From: Saccharina japonica
Taxonomy: Eukaryota; Sar; Phaeophyceae; Laminariales; Laminariaceae
Direction of reading: 5' to 3'
Assembly: GCA_008828725.1 (NCBI GenBank)
Contig: MEHQ01004388.1
Location: forward strand, 62,001-126,000
DNA: 64,000 nucleotides
A program made the translations under genes and the position numbers. Positions 10,101 to 21,058 of the stretch are shown piece after piece; the first letter of the stretch is position 1; each line of letters begins with the position of its first letter. The notes beneath the pieces were generated by a model. That model was not told where the DNA came from. It did not search any database and worked only from the letters and a program-made list of their open reading frames with translations.

Positions 10101-13100
10101 CATGCATGATAATGAGTGCACCCCTACCCTCTCCATACATATGCAAGTCCGCCCCACAAGCGGTTCTTAGTAGGATGCAGCTCACCCTTCATGCGACTCG
10201 CCCAATACCTTACGGCGCTTCGCGCTTGGTGCAAGCAATGTCTGCCTGGTTGGTGAAAACCCAACGTGCTCCATCCCGGCATTGTAGGGATGCAAGGGTC
10301 TATGGTCATATGACTACGGCCGTGCACGACATGAGTACACACACACACCCCCGCGCCCGCCTGCCTGCCTGCCCGCTCCGAAAGGGATGCGTGGTCAATG
10401 GTTGAATGAGTATGGCAGGTAACAAATGAACACGCCCTCCCCCTGCCTCCTTGCACCCGCCTCCGCTCTCTCTCTTCCGCCCCCTGCCCCCGCATCTCCC
10501 TCCGCCTCCACACTGCACTGCACCGCGTGGCAGGCACATTCCGACGGGTGTCTTGTTCGACCTCATCGCCGGCCGCGAGGAGGAAGCATTTGACATGTTC
10601 CACACAGCAACAGAGGGGCATGCGACCGCCACACATGCCTCGGCAGCCGTAAACACATCAGCACCAGCGCCCGGCACACCAGCAGCAGCAGCAGCAGGCA
10701 CAGCCGCGGCTGCAGTCGCGGCTACTGGCGGAAACAAGATTATGTCGCGGTCCGCGCTGCCGTGGAAAATTACGGTGCACTTCCAGGGGTGTCCTCGGCG
10801 ACAGGTGGGAATAGGAGCAGGGTAGGGTAGGGTAGGGTAGGGCAAGGTGATGTAGGGTCGTGGAAGGTAAGGAAGGATAGGATAGGGTAAGGTACGGTAC
10901 GGTAAGCACTCTACTTCTTTTGTTTCGCGGGGAGGGGAAAGGCGGTGGAGGGGCACGAAATACCGACGAGAGTGGTCTATGTTTCGCGAGGCCCCTCCTT
11001 CCTCCGTCCTTCCCATGACCAGATGGCTCAGCTTCGTTTTGGCCATGGTTTTGATTTGATCACGTATGTGGTTTCTCTTTGTTTTTGTTTGGTTTCGCCA
11101 TGATATAAATTATTCGTCGCGCTTGGCCGAAAAAACGAAACATAAAACAAGGTTTTTCCGCTGGAGAAGGAGCCCGACATCCGGCGGCACTACACGAACG
11201 CTCTGAAGCAGGCCCTGTACCTGCAGCTGGGCTCCTCTCGCGCCGGCATGACGCTGGCCAAGGACAAACAGACGCGCCTGTGGAGGGCGCTGAAAGCGAG
11301 TGAGTGCGCTTGTCAATACTATGATACAGTAATACTCTGCAAGAGGGTGTTTTGTAGGGTACCGGTATAAATACTCAGGGGCACCCGCGGGTGCCGAACG
11401 TTTTTTTTTGTTTACATACTTGGGTAGGTACCCGGGTATAACTCGGGTAGGTGCCCGGGTATATGATCGGTCAGGTACCCGGGTATCCGGGTATATACTT
11501 ACATAGGTACACTGGTACACTCGGGTATATACCTGGTGATATACTTGGTTAAGCATTCGGATATATACTCGGGTATATACCCGTACCTGTATATATACTC
11601 GGGCAGGTATCCGGGTATATACTCAAGTATGTACCCGTACCCGGTTATAAAATTGGGCAGGTACCCGGGTATACACTCGGGTAGGTAACCGGATATACAC
11701 TCGGATAGGTACCCGGGTATAACTCCGAGAGTAAATATTATACGGCAGTACCTCCCTCACCCCGACAATATCACACCATCGTATTACTGTTGTCAACGTT
11801 TTAACGTGTCAGCATGCCCGACGCAGGGACCGGCAGCACTACTGCTAAATCGGAGTAGTATGTATGATGTGCAGAATTGGGAGGCGTTACTCCGTATTGC
11901 CCCTTTGGGACGGGCCCCTTTTAGGGAATGATACGTGTACACTACCGGCCCTCTCATAAGAAAATGCCCTAGAAGAAACTCAGCCTAAACATTACGGGGG
12001 AAATAAGAAAGTCGACAGCTATTATACTGAAGTTAGTGTGGGACACACCCCTTTCTCAAATACGAAAGTCAGCCTAAGCCCGATTTCTGGTTTCTTATGA
12101 GCGGGCCGGTACTGTAAGGGATATGAGGGGATATAAGGGGACATGAAGGATAGCGACCGAAACAGTCGTAACCTTGGTGGCATTTTCGGCCGTCTACGAG
12201 CAGCAGCGTGAGCGCGCCTTTAGAGTACCGGGTAGGCAGGATCATGTTGCCCCCCTTCCTTATCATACAACCTCCTTGGGTTGTAACTCGGACACCGATT
12301 TGTACAAACAAATGCCCCAGATCGCGCAGTGTGGCCCTTGCTGCAATCGTCGTTGTGTATCGTCAAAATTTCTGTCTGAAGTCCCAACAGGGTTTTTAAC
12401 CCATTTAGAACTGAAAAATTGTCCCACACTAGTTCCAAGTAGTCTGTCCCCAAATACGCGGGACCAGTTCTTAAGGGGTGAAGCACAAGAACACAAAAAA
12501 GTATCATAATTTATTTGTACCGAGTACATTTTCTCTGTTAATATATACCAGGTAGGCTACGACGTAATAGTTCTTGGTTTTGGGGGGGGGGGGGACTACG
12601 TACACCCAAAGGTATGTTTTTGTGAAATTGGTTGAGCTCACGGTCGACGGCTGTTTGTTCCTATTACGTACGTGATAGTTTTCGGTTTTCCTTTTAGAAT
12701 GAAAATAAAAAAAAAAAAAAAAAAAAAAAAAAACGTTCACACCACAAAACAAACGCAAACGTAAACGCCAACAACAATTACACAAAAGCCACTAATCAAG
12801 GCGTACAGTACACGAAACAAATACACACTCGGATATACGTAACACGAAACACAAAAAACGCAAAAACGCAGCAAAAACGCAAAACACGAAGCACAAAAAA
12901 CACAAAACTAGGGAACACAAATATGCGCGCCCCCACCCGCTCGCTCGCTCGCTATTTCCCTTCGCCACGCTCTCAGCCTGTCCCTTTCTTCCCGCCGCCC
13001 CCTGCTTGGCTTTTGCCTGCCTTCGTGTCTTCCCGCCGCGTCGTGTCGCGAAACGAAACAAACCAAAAAAAAAAAAAAAAGACGACGCCAAGGTTTTTCA

Positions 13101-14942
13101 CGAGATGGACGCGTTTTTGGGCGGTGACGGCGGCCTGCGCCTGGTCCCCGTCCGGCTGGTGATGGGCGACGCGCCCCCCTCGCAGCTCCCGATACCGACG
13201 GAAAGACCAGATGGTGGGATGGGACACTGCTGTGGGGTGTGATGGGATATTGCGGGATGTTGTGGGATATATGTCGTACTGCTTGTGAGATGTTGTGGGA
13301 TATGTGCGATTTTATGGGGTATTGCGGGATATTGTGGGCTGCTTTATGGGATATTGTGGAATAGCATGGGATGTTGTGGAGTATTTTTAATATATTGTGG
13401 GGTATAGCGGGATTTTGCGGGATGTTGTGGGATGTTGTGGGGCGTTGTGGGATATTTAAAAAAACAACAACAACAGCAGCTGTGAGATCGAGGATGTCGT
13501 CGAAACTCATATTTGCTAGCTGAGTGTGATACTTCGTTGTGGGATATTGTGAGATGCCGATGGGATAGTGTGGGATATTATGGGTTGTTGTGGAATACTG
13601 GTGTGAGATAGTGTGGGATTTTTATGTGATGTTGTGGGAATATCGGCCTCTCCCTCCGTTTCTCTCTTCCGCCTATATGTTTTCCAGACCTCTCTCTCTC
13701 ACCCAAAAAGAGACTCCAGCAGCAACGAGAGAGAGAGAACGCTCAAACAAAAGAGTCGAAGAAAACGAACGACACACGAAATATTTTTTTTTTTAAACGA
13801 AAAGCAAAAACAACTTATCGTCACATCGCATCGCATCACATCAACATCACATCACACCACACATCACACGTCGTTTCTAACCAACTCTAGCCCCCCCCCT
13901 CCCCCCCCCCGAAGCTTCTCCCATCCTCTCCAAACCCTAAACTAAACGAAACTAAACCATATTATACTGAATTAAACTAACCTAAACTAAACTAAACTAA
14001 ACTAAACTAAACTAAACTAAACTAAACTGAACTAAACTAAACTAAACCACAAACCGAAACTACACAGGTACGCCTTTCACGCTGCGGGACTGCCTGGCGT
14101 GGTTCTGCCCATCACTGCCATGGGACGCGGCGGCAACGGACCCCCCACGGCACGCCGCGGCCGAAGTCACAGGCCATCCCTCCGGAGCGGAGCCGGTCGG
14201 GCCGGACCCCGCCTTGCTTGTGACGCCGCTGCCGCTGCCGCTACCGCTGCCGCCGCTGCCGCCGCCTGGCAGTAGTAGCCTGGACAACGTCGACGACAAA
14301 CCACTAGCGGGAGCAGTAGAAGAAAAGTGGGGACGGGGAGAAGAAGGTGGGGGGGGGTGGGGCAGCGGGGGAGCGGGAGGAAGGAGGAGGGCGAGCAGGG
14401 GAGAGAAGGAGGCAGGGGGGCGGGAGGAGGGGAGGGGGAAGGGGGACGGAGGGACGGAAGGGAGAGGAGGGAGTTGTAGAGAAGAAGAGGGGGAGGGAGG
14501 AGGGGGAGGGGGGGGAGGAAAAGGAGTAGCGCGTGGCGAGGGCGATTCCAGTACGGATGAACCGGTGGCAGCAGGCGGAAGAGGCGCGGTGGGAGAAGGA
14601 GAGGCGGAGGACGAGGGAAGGCGTCGGGGAGGAGTTCCCAGCGCGGAGGGAGGGAAGAAGAAAGCGGGGAGCGGGGAACGGCAGGGAGAGGGAGGGGGAG
14701 AGGGAGAGGGGGACGTTCCGCCGTCGAATTTATCCTCGCCATCACCATTATTAGCTGGAGGTTATTCTGGTGGAGTTGGGAAGACTGGAGCTCCGGTGGT
14801 GGCGGTGGTGGTGCTGCCGAGAGTCGTGGTGCAGGGGATAGAGGTTCCGCTGGATGCCCCGGTGGCGCAGCTGTGGGCGGCACTGAGACATCCCGACCAC
14901 TTCTTGTACCTTGTCGTTCGAAAACGCGGCGGCGGCTTATAG
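7185..14942 (+). CDS. ATG5: Autophagy protein ATG5 (six exons)
   Basis: ATG5 is the target of ATG12 conjugation. The ATG12-ATG5 conjugate, with ATG16, acts as the E3-like factor for ATG8 lipidation on the phagophore. Exons: 7185-7298, 9720-9850, 10534-10804, 11152-11299, 13082-13213, 14068-14942; total 556 aa. Every junction has GT-AG ends and matching phase. Family signatures in order are WDGLIPAELSMDSQEVT (exon 1), LYLLLPRMGFLP across junction 1, EPLRWHIPTGVLFDLI across junction 2, LPWKITVHF, NALKQALYL, TRLWRAL, LVPVRL, GTPFTLRDCL, and VQGIEVPLDAPVAQLW with HPDHFLYLV at the C-terminus. By alignment from memory to human ATG5, Lys191 in NALKQ is the ATG12 acceptor (human Lys130). The protein is twice the usual 275 aa. 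About 45 extra Ala/Thr-rich residues lie in exon 3, and about 225 Gly/Glu/Arg-rich residues sit inside the C-terminal ubiquitin-like domain. The start is the first ATG; no in-frame ATG lies just upstream. Confidence 0.93.
7735..7795 (-). tRNA. tRNA-like fragment (pseudo-tRNA or SINE head)
   Basis: On the minus strand, GGTTCGGGGTTCAAGCCCCG resembles a tRNA T-arm and box B. It is preceded by GCGTCTCAGGTCCTACTGAA, which resembles an anticodon arm with a CAG triplet. I could not fold a complete cloverleaf: the D-arm and acceptor stem are missing. It lies in ATG5 intron 1 and is more likely a degraded tRNA or a tRNA-derived repeat than a working gene. Confidence 0.3.
8025..8178. mobile_element. 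Fold-back element, AGGACACC type
   Basis: A roughly 150 bp segment with inverted similarity between its ends: acaagaaa on the left and tttcttattaggtgtcctgta on the right. Its core is aattcgggagtcg...ttgaaattTgtgt...aagaaatccagcc. The same family recurs at 11925-12118 and, best preserved, at 61573-61742. No coding capacity; MITE-like. It lies in ATG5 intron 1. Confidence 0.6.
8962..9085. repeat. TGGTG pentanucleotide and GGGGA array
   Basis: A tandem array of tggtg/tggta units, followed by gagggg units. It lies in the last third of ATG5 intron 1. No gene content. Confidence 0.85.
10136..10347 (-). mobile_element. G-tailed short element (family A), partial
   Basis: Contains the family A blocks gcggttcttagtaggatgca, ttcgcgcttggtgcaagcaa and cgtgcacgacatgagtac, ending in a CA/C-rich tract. 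The end carrying the block around tgtctag is missing. It sits in ATG5 intron 2. Confidence 0.8.
10374..10440 (-). mobile_element. Short C-tailed element (family B)
   Basis: A copy of a roughly 75 bp repeat: ctccg(tctc)gaaagggatgcgtggtcaatgg, then aatgagta. Its C-rich end is imperfect here. Other copies lie at 18627-18895 (three in tandem), 27447-27515, 29475-29545, 50800-50960 (two), 53235-53312 and 54215-54296. Confidence 0.65.
10818..10912. repeat. GGTAG-type array in ATG5 intron 3
   Basis: Repeated ggtagggtaggg and ggtaaggta units just after the exon 3 donor at 10805. It resembles a telomeric repeat but the unit is five bases and irregular, so it is a simple repeat. Confidence 0.8.
11370..11720. 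repeat. CGGGTA minisatellite in ATG5 intron 4
   Basis: Degenerate repeats of cccgggtatatactcgggta, roughly 20-26 bases per unit and about 14 units, directly after exon 4. The unit is partly self-complementary (tacccgggta). Non-coding. Confidence 0.85.
11925..12118. mobile_element. Fold-back element, AGGACACC-like type
   Basis: The outer ends ccggccctctcataagaaa and tttcttatgagcgggccgg are near-perfect inverted repeats about 190 bp apart. Inside are blocks related to 8025-8178 and 61573-61742 (gaaataagaaagtcga, ttagtgtggg). No open reading frame; a MITE-like element in ATG5 intron 4. Confidence 0.75.
12385..12480. mobile_element. Fold-back element, AGAACTGGTCCC family
   Basis: Starts ttaacccatttagaactgaaa and ends ggaccagttcttaagggg, with ccacactagttccaagtagt in the middle. 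Other copies, in either orientation, lie at 16686-16769, 17156-17242, 41483-41566, 48836-48917, 57782-57868, 57922-58012, 58013-58103 and 58768-58852. About 85-95 bp long and partly palindromic, with no coding. Confidence 0.8.
12690..12910. repeat. Poly-A and AAACAC-rich tract in ATG5 intron 4
   Basis: A run of more than 25 A with rare interruptions at about 12708-12733, followed by irregular caaaaacgc/acaaaac repeats. I see nothing else in this stretch. Exon 5 of ATG5 begins at 13082. Confidence 0.75.
13220..13655. repeat. GGGATATTGTG minisatellite in ATG5 intron 5
   Basis: Degenerate units of the type gggatattgtgggatgttgt fill most of this intron. They are interrupted at about 13466-13545 by a short block (agctgtgagatcgaggat) that also occurs at 46612-46690 and 60968-61052, next to another repeat family. 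Confidence 0.8.
13955..14047. repeat. ACTAA pentanucleotide array
   Basis: About 15 units of actaa end just before the exon 6 acceptor of ATG5 at 14067. The repeated ctaa motif resembles branch-point sequences, so the array could supply several branch points to this intron. Confidence 0.8.
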
Positions 14943-14944
14943 TG

Positions 14945-15035
14945 AACATATGTATCACTTATGTCCCTAAATATGGAAAGACCGTTTTGAATAAATATTA
15001 GTATGAAAACGTTCCTTATATTTTGGGGCAGAGTG
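14945..15035. mobile_element. Fold-back element directly after the ATG5 stop
   Basis: Left part gtatcacttatgtccctaaa and right part ttttggggcagagtgatgcatac are imperfect inverted repeats, with aagaccgtttt...aaaacgttcctt arms inside. Related hairpins with a gtaaggaccg/ggtcctta stem occur at 23507-23590 and 54585-54660. It probably lies in the 3' UTR or just beyond. Confidence 0.6.
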
Positions 15036-16440
15036 ATGCATACAATCGGACTGACTGGTGGTGGTGGTGGTGGGTGGGGATATGGAGGAGTTTTGTATTT
15101 ATTTATTTTTGTTTTGTGTTTTGTGTTTTTTTTTTTTCAAAAAGGTGGAAAAATTCAGACATGAAGCAGCTGTGTCCTTCCCTCTCAGCGGACATATTTT
15201 TTTGCTTCTTCCTTTTTTTGTGCGTCGAACTCTATTGTATACCAGGGTACCAGGTATTTTTTCAAGACTAGGCAAGTAGTTGCATGACCTGTCTTGTACG
15301 TGCGCGTATAATACGTGCTAAAGCGAAAGCGACAAGTTTACTACTTTGCTCTACAACTGTTAAGCTTTTCGCTGCTGTCTGTGTTTGCTGTTGTCGGCGG
15401 CGGTGATTGATCTAGCTATTATTAGCCCTACTGCTGCTGTAGACCGATGTCACAATCATACCGGTAGCTGGTACTCTGGAAGAACAGTGTCTCCCGAGAT
15501 ACCGGCATTTTTTTTTTCGCGTGTCGCCCTGCGTGGCGACGGTAGTGGTGGTGGTAATGTTGGTTGTGGTGTGGTGTGGTGTGGTGGCTTTGGTGGAAAT
15601 GGTTTTACCCATTTTTCCTTGGGTATTTTATACGTCCGTTTTCTTTTCAAAGATGAGTTTTTGCCGAGGAAACTTTCCTTATCTCGCAGCTGAGGCCTCT
15701 TTTTATTATGTGTTTATTTTATAAATATGACACTCGTACATTGTATATGTCCCTCCCCCCTGAGTATGTTAGCACCGACACACCTGCACCCTTACTGCTA
15801 GGAGGCAACTCCTCTACAATCCCCTATAAAATTGCCCCGTGTTCTTCGAGACCCGAGAAAAAGGAGGGGGGTATACCGCTCGCTCCCGTTACGTACGTAG
15901 CGTTTGTCTATTTCTGTACTTTCCGAGAATAAGCTCGACTCTTTCTCGGAAATGTACATACATACATATGCATATCGTAGGTATGATAAGTGTTTCCACG
16001 TGTGATTTCCTCGAGGATGTATTTTGTCGTTTTTTTTTGTTTTGTTTTTGCCAAAACAAACAGCCTCCAGCGGTGCCACGCGGGTTGCAGCCAGCCTCCC
16101 CTCCGTGGTGTGCAAACCCGCGCCTCTCCGATCCATTAATAGTATATCTGGAGATGACCCCCCCACTACACCCCTAACGCAGCAAGCCGTCCTCGCGCGT
16201 TCCAAAAGCAACCGGACCTTGTGACTCAATAACCTCGCTGAACCCGCCCCTCACCCCGCCACCCAGCCCGACCCGCCCTCCCCTAACAACCAACATGCTT
16301 TTATGTTAGAAGACCGCGGCGGTCTGCCCCCCGACGCATGCTACGGGTAGCCTGCATGCAGGTGCACCATGTTTTTTCTGACAGGGGTCATTTCCGAGAA
16401 GCTCGAAACCTCACCCAAAAACTGATTTTGGAGGAACTTA
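15036..16440. other. Intergenic sequence, no gene seen
   Basis: T-rich and mixed sequence between the convergent ATG5 and MEAK7-like genes. Several open stretches of 60-140 codons exist on both strands, but none shows a domain or coding-like composition. A GTGGT array lies around 15540-15595. Confidence 0.5.
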
Positions 16441-16536
16441 ACCCTTTTAGGGCTGCAGTCCCGTGTTGGGGGACAAAACGCTCTAATTCTAAGTAGTTTG
16501 TCCCCAAAACGGGACTCCAGTCCTATAAGGGTTAAA
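16441..16536. mobile_element. Palindromic element, AGGACTNCAGTCCCG family
   Basis: Near-perfect 95 bp palindrome of the type taacccttttagg...cagtcccg...ggggaca(aac)...tgtccccaaaacgggact. The two sisters at 41385-41482 and 58671-58767 are more regular still. Adjacent or nearby copies of the AGAACTGGTCCC family share the ggggacaaact core, so the two are relatives. Confidence 0.8.
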
Positions 16537-16685
16537 AGTGTTTTACGTACGTACCCGATGAGCAAAATCCCAAGGCCTGAGTACAACGATTTAATATTCA
16601 AAAAAATCATCACACGAATGAAAAACCGGACAATTTTAGGTTATAACTGTCATGGTATTCATGAGGGCAGTAATACGTTTATATA

Positions 16686-16769
16686 ACCCCTTAAGAACTG
16701 GTCCCGCGTATTCGGGGACAAACTACTTGGAATTAGTGTGGGATAATTTTTCCAGTTCTGAATGGGTTA
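16686..16769. mobile_element. Fold-back element, AGAACTGGTCCC family
   Basis: Reads ccttaagaactggtcccgcg, then ggacaaactacttggaatta, and ends with ttctgaatgggttaa. Member of the family described at 12385-12480. Confidence 0.8.
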
Positions 16770-16803
16770 AGGAGACCCCCGATCATTCCAAAAAAAAATC
16801 AGA

Positions 16804-17128
16804 TGAAAAGTGCTATATACAGTACCTCCATCGTAGCACATGTCCTTTCCCCCTTTACGCGTGCTACAATAGAGGTACTGTACCTTTTTGGGGGGCTGCC
16901 CTTCCCCCCTTTACGCGTGCTACAATATAGGTACTGTACCTTTTGGGGGGGCTGCCCTTCCCCCCTTTACGCGTGCTACAATAGAGGCACTGTACCTTTT
17001 GGGGGGGCTGCCCTTCCCCCCTTTACGCGTGCTACAATAGAGGTACTACTACCTTTTGGGGGGGCTGCCCTTCCCCCCTTTACGCGTGCTACAATAGAGG
17101 TACTACTACCTTTTGGGGGGGGGGCTGA
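16804..17128. repeat. 56 bp tandem repeat
   Basis: About five and a half copies of a unit containing cccctttacgcgtgctacaa, tagaggtactgtacctttt and a G run then ctgccc. Spacing between the ttacgcgtg landmarks is 55-57 bases. The plus strand stays open across it, but frame and unit length do not agree from copy to copy, so it is not a protein repeat. Confidence 0.85.
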
Positions 17129-17155
17129 AATGTTTTCCAGATGACAGGGCTCCTT

Positions 17156-17242
17156 ACCCCCTTAAGAACTGGTCCCACGTGTTTGGGGACAAACTACTTG
17201 GAATTAGTGTGGGGTACACATTTTCAGTTCTGAATGGGCTAA
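17156..17242. mobile_element. Fold-back element, AGAACTGGTCCC family
   Basis: Reads cccttaagaactggtcccac, then the shared ggggacaaactacttggaat core, then cagttctgaatgggcta. Together with 16686-16769 it brackets the 56 bp tandem array. Confidence 0.8.
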
Positions 17243-17570
17243 ATAAACCCCAAAATCGTCCGAATTTCATTATTTTTGTTGCAAGATTTTTCATTCTATA
17301 CAGTACTCAAAGACCGTGGGAATGAATGTCCATCGTGTATAAAACATAGCACATTTATCGCATTTATTTCCCTTCCTCCAAAAAGCAGTTTTGCTTTGGT
17401 GAGGTATGGTATATAGAGCTCCACTCGCAAGTGACCACCACCTTTCAGAAAAAAAAAGCATGGTGCACCTCTACCGCTACTATTAATATGTAGCTTACCC
17501 AGGGAGATTCCACCTCTGACCGAATAGCCTACGGCAATAGTATTAGTGGCCCTGTAGGCGTGCCCGGGAA

Positions 17571-17823
17571 GGGGGGGAGGGGGATGTACTTCATTTTCAT
17601 GCATGGTCGTAGTCTTATGACCATAGACCCTCGCATCCCTACAATGCCGGAACGGAGCACGTCGGGCTTTCACCGACCAGGCAGACATTGCTTCGTAGCA
17701 CCAAGCGCGAAACGAAACGTGAGGTGTTGGGCGAGTCGCATGAAGGGTGTGGGCTGCATCCTACTAAGAACCCGCCTGTGAGGCGGACTTGCATATGGAT
17801 GACAGCTTCAATGAGTTAATTTA
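17571..17823 (+). mobile_element. G-tailed short element (family A), partial
   Basis: Starts with a G run and gtacttcattttcatgcatgg, and runs through the accctcgcatccctacaatg, gcgagtcgcatgaagggt and gaggcggacttgcatatgg blocks. It ends near the ttaatttaatttctggtgtg block and lacks the distal half. Confidence 0.85.
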
Positions 17824-18149
17824 ATTTCTGGTGTGGAGGGGGGGGGGGGTACTCCTGTCGTGCATGGCCGTAAACGCAAGCTACGGTTGCGGCGAGAGCG
17901 CCATGTTTTCTTCTGAGAGTGGTCATGCGAGGAGCTCTACGAGTACCCTCATCCAAAATTCCTGGTACTGATTTTGGAGCAAAATGGAAGTGCTACAGCA
18001 GTGGTAGCCGATGAGCAATCAATAATCCCATGGCTGGCCTACAGTAAGTATGCAATAACGAAGCACGTCTCAGCGCAAAAAAATAAAATAAAATAAAAAC
18101 GACGATTTTAGGGTTTAGAAAAACTTTGCAGCGAAAAAGGGGCTACCAC

Positions 18150-18325
18150 CTCTATCGTACAGCCCGCGTCCGTCCGACTAGCCGTATGAACCATATATAG
18201 ACCCTATACAATGCGGGGACGGAGCACGTCGGATTTTCACCAACCAAGCAAGACATTTGATCGCTTGCACCAAGCTCTGCGAAGCGAAACGAGAGGTGTC
18301 GGGCGAGTCGCATGAAGGGTTAAAG
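18150..18325 (+). mobile_element. G-tailed short element (family A), diverged
   Basis: A worn copy: tagaccctatacaatgcggg, gagcacgtcggattttcacc, then gggcgagtcgcatgaagggt. The G run on its left is lost. Confidence 0.6.
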
Positions 18326-18599
18326 CAGTATATAGCTGCATCAGACTACTAAGACGGGAGGTGGGGGGGGGGGGGGCTACCATGTTTTCCCTCCGGCTTC
18401 CAGAATACGATGAGGAGCTATAAACCGTCGCTAAGGACCGGCTTTCATTTGAGGACGGATGCTTGTTCGATCACCCCGCAAACAGCGAGTAGACTTGATT
18501 GCAAGACGTATACATGTATGGGATTGCAAATAAGCTTGGGGTTGCAAATAGTTCCTCAATTAAGGGGGGGGGGGACTCCATATAGCCAGCCACAAAAAC

Positions 18600-18897
18600 A
18601 ACGGTATACCCCCCCCCCCCCCCCCCCTCTCCGTCTCGAAAGGGATGCGTGGTCAATGGCCAAAGGACTCAGGCAATCAACGAATGACATGAGTACGGCC
18701 CCCCCCCCCCCCCCTCCTGCTCCGTCTCGAAAGGGATGCGTGGTCAATGGCCAAAGGACTCAGGCAATCAACGAATGACATGAGTACGGCCCCCCCCCCC
18801 CCCCCCCTCCCCTGGCTCCGTCTCGAAAGGGATGCGTGGTCAATATGGTAAAATGACTCAGGCCAGCAACAAATGACATGAGGTAAGCTCCCCCACA
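18600..18897 (-). repeat. Three tandem copies of the C-tailed family B element
   Basis: Three head-to-tail copies of about 90 bp. Each has a C run of 14-23, then ctccgtctcgaaagggatgc, gtggtcaat, an aatgac block and atgagtac or atgaggta. Copies 1 and 2 are almost identical. Each unit ends in the next unit's C run. Confidence 0.85.
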
Positions 18898-19497
18898 CAT
18901 ACACCGTAGAATGTCCCCCACGACTAAAACTGATGTATTAAGGCCAAAAAAGAGTGCGTGACGTGCTCCCAAAATGGCCGGCCTCCTCTTTGCCCCCCGC
19001 TCGTCACTACAGCAGTGGTATACCCCCTCGCGGCGCTGGGTGAGTGTGCCCCCCCGCCTGTAAGCGGGGTACGTTTTGTTTTCTGATATTCTGGTGTTTT
19101 GGAGGTCACCGCCAACCAATGAATCCCGCGCCAGCTCCTCTGTATAACCTTTTTTTGGGTTCGGTGCTCCCCCCTGCTCAATCCAAAAGGGCTTCCAAAA
19201 ACACCAGAAGAATGCCCAGAAAACAAAAACGAAATATACACCAAATCATTTTCCAAAATATCAAAATGTTTTCAATTTGAAAAACAAAAAAAAAAAACAT
19301 CCAACAAGAATTTGAAAAACAAAAAACGAAAAGCAGGCGGTTGGAAGCACTCGGTACGTACGTACGGCGTGTGGGTGGTATAATATCACTCCGCCGCCGT
19401 CGCACAGACTCCAGAGAAAGTTGTGTCAGCTAACAAGGTGCAGGGGGGAGGGGAAGGGAGGGGAGGGGTGGGGGGGTGCACAATATTATTTTTGTTT

Positions 19498-21006
19498 TCA
19501 TGACTGCCCCTGACGGCGGTCTTCGTTGGCGTTGTAGTGCCCTCCCCCCCCACCGAACGTCTTGCCCAGTAAGAACTCCTTGTCGAACGAGTTCGTCGCG
19601 AACTTGGACTTGTCCACCTGAATTCATGCCAAACACGGAAAAAAACAAATAATAACAATAATAAGACAAGACAAGACAAGACAAGACAAGACGAGACGAG
19701 ACAAGACAAGACAAGACAAGACAAGACAAGACAAGACAAGACAAGACAAGACAAGCCAAGACGAGACGAGACAAGACAAGACAAGATGAAAACAAAAAAA
19801 GAGAGAAGACAACAAAAAAAAACACAACGCGGCGGTCGGGCAGGCGAGTAGGTCTCTCATGCTAACCCTTCGTCTAGTACCGCACAATACAGGAACACAT
19901 AAAATACCAGTACGAGTAGTGCCTAATTATGATGCCATCGTATTTGTTCGCGAAATCGGAGTGCAGCTTCAGATTGTGTTCTCCTCATAAACGATACAGG
20001 ATGTATGATGTACATCCTGCATGAGAACACTACAAAACCCACAGCTTGCAAAGATGAGTCTCGACGAAATTCTCCGGATCTTAGGGCTGTTGTTTTTTTT
20101 TTAAACTAAAAAAAAACACTACGTTAAAAAACCAACCGAATATATTTCCCACTACTATTAATACTGCAGCTGTACAGATTTCGAGCGCTGTGTAGTTGAG
20201 AGCGCCTATTCCGGCTTAAGGTTGTCGCTCTTAAAATCGAGGGCACCCACTGCCATTCGGTCCGACATTATATGTTTCCCTCCCACGTCCCTTGACCCCC
20301 TGAGAATCGCACACGAACAAACAACTTGAAATTAGTGTGGCTTCCTTTATTTTCAGTGGTAAAACGGTTTGAAGAGGGTTATAATATGTTTGCTTCGGAG
20401 TACACGTATGTAAAACCCACCTGTCTTGCTTTGTTGATCTGCTGCGCGGTTTGCTTCCTCTGCTCCTCCCTGGCTTTCAACGCCTCTCCCAGCGCCTCCT
20501 CGCCGCCCACCCCCCAAACCTACCGGTAAAATAAAACACGAAATAATAATTAAAAAAACACACAAACACAAATAAAAAAAGCTGCACGAACAGAAAAACG
20601 AACCATAACACACGCGCGCAAATTATCAGATTCTGCACGTGCGCACAAAAACCCAGGGGGACACACGCACACAAAACCATGGACGCAAACACACAAATCA
20701 CGGGCACACCCGGTTGTACAGTGCAATGTACCTGGTGCATACGGTACGCTGATTTCACTTTCGTTTTCTTGTTCGAGGTGTATTATGTATATATTGATAG
20801 AATAGTTTAGATATGATGAGGTACTGTAATGTATAATGTATTTGTTTGTTTTGTTTTCTCCTGAGGTACTCTTCCACGCTAGAGTTATTGGAACCTGTCC
20901 TGTGGCCATGGGCTGGAATATTGACGATACCTTCATATGAGAACAATATGACCAACAACAAACAGCAACAAGACCAACAACACACAACAACAGCAGAAAC
21001 ACCACC

Positions 21007-21058
<52 letters not shown>

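Noticed and set aside
10818-10912. Telomere-like GGGTA words
   Set aside because: Unit length is five and irregular and it sits inside an intron; the same holds for the ttaggg words at 38320-38530.
14167-14958. Minus-strand open frame of 263 codons
   Set aside because: It is the antisense of the GC- and GA-rich last exon of ATG5; the plus strand has the conserved C-terminal motif.
18600-18897. Three regularly spaced repeats resembling a CRISPR array
   Set aside because: The units are whole family B elements joined at C runs, without unique spacers, in a eukaryotic intergenic region.
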